NCBI GenBank assembly: GCA_017646625.1
Contig: JAGCMF010000037.1
Coordinates: 1-64,000 of the forward strand
DNA length: 64,000 bases
Source: Alistipes sp.
GTDB lineage: Bacteria; Bacteroidota; Bacteroidia; Bacteroidales; Rikenellaceae
Direction of reading: 5' to 3'
Shown: piece by piece, positions 61,991-64,000 of the stretch
Layout: every line of letters begins with the position of its first letter
Position numbering within the stretch: the stretch's first letter is position 1
Made by a program: the position numbers and the translations under genes
Notes under the pieces: generated by a model
Seen by the model: only the letters and a program-made list of their open reading frames with translations
The model's database searches: none
What the model was told of the DNA's origin: nothing

Positions 61991-62893
61991 TTATTTATGC
62001 AAATTTTTTCTCTTTGATTTATCATTATTCATATAGCAATACTCCACAGCACAACAATCGCCCGAGGCACCAGCATCATAAATAACACCCTCCCACTCAT
62101 TAAGAATTATAACCTTACGCCTATCATCACGCTTATGCTTGTGGTGCGCATCGTTATCATGGTGCTCACGTCTATCTTTACCCTTCTGCGGCTCCTCGAC
62201 GACAACAAGCTCCTCGACAAAGAGCTCCATAGGCGAGTATTCCATATCCTCCTGCATCACATCCTCGGTATAGGATACCGTCACCACAGCACGACGCATA
62301 TCTGGCAGCACATCACTCTTGAGATACTGCCATGCCGCACCATCTCGCTTGAGCCTACCATCAACAACCATAGGCGCCTCCTTGGCATTAACAATATTGA
62401 CCAAAGCACCTCTATTGGAGAGTGTAGAGTGCTCTATAGCATCTGTGGTGGCACTCCAGGGCTCTACATATGATGTAATCACGATATCTGTGCCACGAAG
62501 ATTATAACGATGCGCAAGCATGGTGCTCAACTGCTGGGCACGGCGACGTGCAAGTTCCGTATTGAATGATACAGTGCCATCGGGCGAGGCATATCCGGCA
62601 ATAGCGATGCTCTTGACATGGCGCAATGTGTCACTCTTAAGCTCTTCAAAAAACCTATCGAGACTAACCATGACGTCACCATTCACGCCACTATCATCTG
62701 CCGCAGATGAGTTCACAGCATAGTGTATCTCATACACCTCACTATGCTGCTTATCATCGGGAATGATATAACGACGCACAACATAGTCACCATCACGCCA
62801 CTCGGCAACCTGACGACGCTGCGCACTGACACTACCAACAAAGGTCATAGCGAGCAAGAGAGACAGAACATAAATAGAAGTATTATCTTTCAT
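61991..62893 (-). CDS. Exported OmpA-domain protein with charged tail
   Basis: A 300-residue protein starting at 62893 (MKDNTSIYVLSLLLAMTF); earlier in-frame starts would place the signal peptide inside the chain. After the signal (VSA-QR) comes an OmpA-like domain (about 70-150) with IAIAGYASPDGTVSFNTELA and RRRAQQLSTMLAHRY. A His/Lys/Asp-rich stretch (HHDNDAHHKHKRDDRRK, about 235-250) and a final segment with a Cys pair follow. OmpA domains tie the outer membrane to peptidoglycan. The transmembrane barrel half is missing, so it may be periplasmic. Confidence 0.78.
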   Translation of the reverse strand: MKDNTSIYVLSLLLAMTFVGSVSAQRRQVAEWRDGDYVVRRYIIPDDKQHSEVYEIHYAVNSSAADDSGVNGDVMVSLDRFFEELKSDTLRHVKSIAIAGYASPDGTVSFNTELARRRAQQLSTMLAHRYNLRGTDIVITSYVEPWSATTDAIEHSTLSNRGALVNIVNAKEAPMVVDGRLKRDGAAWQYLKSDVLPDMRRAVVTVSYTEDVMQEDMEYSPMELFVEELVVVEEPQKGKDRREHHDNDAHHKHKRDDRRKVIILNEWEGVIYDAGASGDCCAVEYCYMNNDKSKRKNLHK

Positions 62894-62955
62894 AGTTGTA
62901 AAATATTTGTTCATACAAACTGCTCCAACAACTATACCGAAAAGATTTTTTTTAC

Positions 62956-62963
62956 TACCTTTG
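62956..62963 (+). promoter_or_regulatory. -7 box for ispE (TACCTTTG)
   Basis: TACCTTTG fits TAnnTTTG, 77 bp before the ispE start. No well-spaced -33 TTG is seen. Confidence 0.5.
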
Positions 62964-63040
62964 TATGATGTAGATACAAACAATCGAATATGTCATTAAT
63001 AAAGTGTAAATTTAGCAATAATAATTTCTATATGTAACCA

Positions 63041-63856
63041 ATGATACTTAAGGCATATTGCAAGATAAATATAGGATTGCACGTGGTTCGTAAGCGTGAG
63101 GATGGTTACCACGAGTTGGAGACCGTCATGCTCGGCGTGAAGGGCCTATACGACACTGTAGAGGTGGAGCCAATAGATGGCAACGACATAATATTCACCT
63201 CACATGGCATAGTCGTAGATTGTCCCGCAGAGAAGAATCTATGTGTTCGTGCAGCACGACTCATGCAGCAGCGATATAACATTGGCGGCGTTGCCATAAC
63301 ACTCGATAAGCGAGTACCCTTTGGTGCTGGCCTGGGTGGTGGATCATCTGATGCCACAGCCGTTATTGTTGCCATTAACGACATCTTCAACCTCCGCATA
63401 TCGAAGCCTGACCTTGCAAGTCTGGCCGCAGAACTTGGCAGCGACACACCATTTTTCGTATACGACACGCCTCAACTATGCACAGGTCGTGGCGAGATAA
63501 TGGAGCCCATAGAGATAAACCTACGAGGCTATTGGCTTGCTGTAGCAAAGCCCATCAACGAGGGTGTCTCTACCGCCGAGGCATACTCCGGAATAGTACC
63601 CAAGATGCCAGCAAGAGGCCTTCGAGAGCTCCTCGCTGGTGATATAACAACATGGCAACAGAGTGTGGCTAACGACTTCGAGCCCCACATCTTTGCTGCA
63701 CACCCAGCCATAGCTACACTCAAACAATCTATGCTTGAGGCGGGTGCTACATATGCTGCGATGTCTGGCTCGGGTGCTGCAGTATTTGGCATCTTCAAGC
63801 ATATGCCAACACTACACCTCCCCAACGACACCTTCGTGCACATAGAGCAGATGTAG
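63041..63856 (+). CDS. ispE: 4-diphosphocytidyl-2-C-methyl-D-erythritol kinase
   Basis: Phosphorylates CDP-ME in the MEP pathway to isoprenoid precursors, in the cytosol. The 271-residue GHMP kinase has AYCKINIGLHV with the conserved Lys8 and Asn10, the glycine-rich ATP loop PFGAGLGGGSSDA (93-105), and GSDTPFF with the catalytic Asp. The C-terminal GATYAAMSGSGAAVFG is the third GHMP motif. Everything is intact and of standard length. The isoprenoid route also feeds the dimethylallyl donor used by MiaA. Confidence 0.96.
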   Translation: MILKAYCKINIGLHVVRKREDGYHELETVMLGVKGLYDTVEVEPIDGNDIIFTSHGIVVDCPAEKNLCVRAARLMQQRYNIGGVAITLDKRVPFGAGLGGGSSDATAVIVAINDIFNLRISKPDLASLAAELGSDTPFFVYDTPQLCTGRGEIMEPIEINLRGYWLAVAKPINEGVSTAEAYSGIVPKMPARGLRELLAGDITTWQQSVANDFEPHIFAAHPAIATLKQSMLEAGATYAAMSGSGAAVFGIFKHMPTLHLPNDTFVHIEQM

Positions 63857-63882
63857 CAACAACCACAAAGTAGTTTAGCCTA

Positions 63883-64000
63883 TTAGTCCCACTCGATGGT
63901 ATCTACGACACTATTCTCAAAACCCGAGGATGAGGGGTCGTAGCGACGATTACACACTGGACAGAAGAATGGCGATGACTCATCAACAGCATCGCCACAC
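63883..64000 (-). CDS. C-terminal part of a zinc-ribbon protein (cut by window end)
   Basis: Thirty-eight residues are visible, ending ENSVVDTIEWD before the TAA at 63883-63885. A zinc-ribbon half is seen (FFCPVCNRRYDP), and an earlier CGD at the window edge could be part of the other half. The protein's main body lies beyond the window, so no function can be named. It is convergent with ispE. Confidence 0.55.
   Translation of the reverse strand, partial: CGDAVDESSPFFCPVCNRRYDPSSSGFENSVVDTIEWD

Overview
The window is chromosomal DNA of a member of the Bacteroidota, most likely order Bacteroidales. An Alistipes/Rikenellaceae-like host is possible but is only an impression. The evidence is repeated promoters of the TTG-N19/20-TAnnTTTG type, Rho with a long charged N-terminal insert, lipoproteins with BspA-type repeats and DUF4988/collagen-like modules, a TPP riboswitch heading a TonB receptor plus PnuT pair, and general weakness of Shine-Dalgarno signals outside one mobile element.

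Layout. 1-9.2 kb holds housekeeping genes: pdxB, a ureohydrolase homologue that has lost most metal ligands, nhaA with two FKBP lipoproteins, a DJ-1/PfpI protein with aroB, mdh, and a NifX-like protein. 9.3-16.5 kb is a tRNA-Leu(CAA) gene carrying a 6.8 kb integrated element bounded by 15 bp direct repeats. It encodes an integrase, excisionase, P4/D5-type helicase, a TerS-like HTH protein and several unknowns, and has an iteron-rich presumed origin. A third, older tRNA 3' end remnant lies at 16.48 kb. 16.6-21.6 kb holds tRNA-His, a hyperacidic protein, an S1/P1 nuclease and rho. 21.7-24.2 kb is a BspA-like surface lipoprotein locus with a long structured leader RNA. 24.4-33.3 kb holds miaA, rpiB, typA, an M16 peptidase, an acyl-ACP thioesterase and a glycosyltransferase.

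33.5-46.5 kb is a single minus-strand operon in the order purE-purL-purC-purF-purM-purN-purH-purD-folD-purB. It covers PRPP to IMP and the second half of AMP synthesis, with FolD supplying one-carbon units; purK is not present. 46.6-49.9 kb holds a small ORF and a thiamin uptake operon (TonB receptor plus PnuT) under a TPP riboswitch. 50.1-56.5 kb holds two paralogous secreted barrel-like proteins and a lipoprotein, then rpe, an ABC-F ATPase, an RlmB-type methyltransferase and a YgjP-type metallopeptidase. 56.6-61.3 kb has a second structured leader of the same architecture before a very large lipoprotein (collagen-like, BspA repeats, M64 peptidase). 61.6-64 kb holds a small conserved protein, an OmpA-domain protein, ispE and the end of a zinc-ribbon protein.

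The strongest unusual signals are: (1) two leader RNAs at 21.8 and 56.8 kb whose helices are built from different sequences but match in length and spacing; (2) the compact, satellite-like element in tRNA-Leu with nested attachment scars, each followed by its own terminator; (3) the active-site-stripped ureohydrolase; (4) a 120 bp MITE-like repeat placed just behind two genes. All calls are from reading the sequence; no search or folding program was run.
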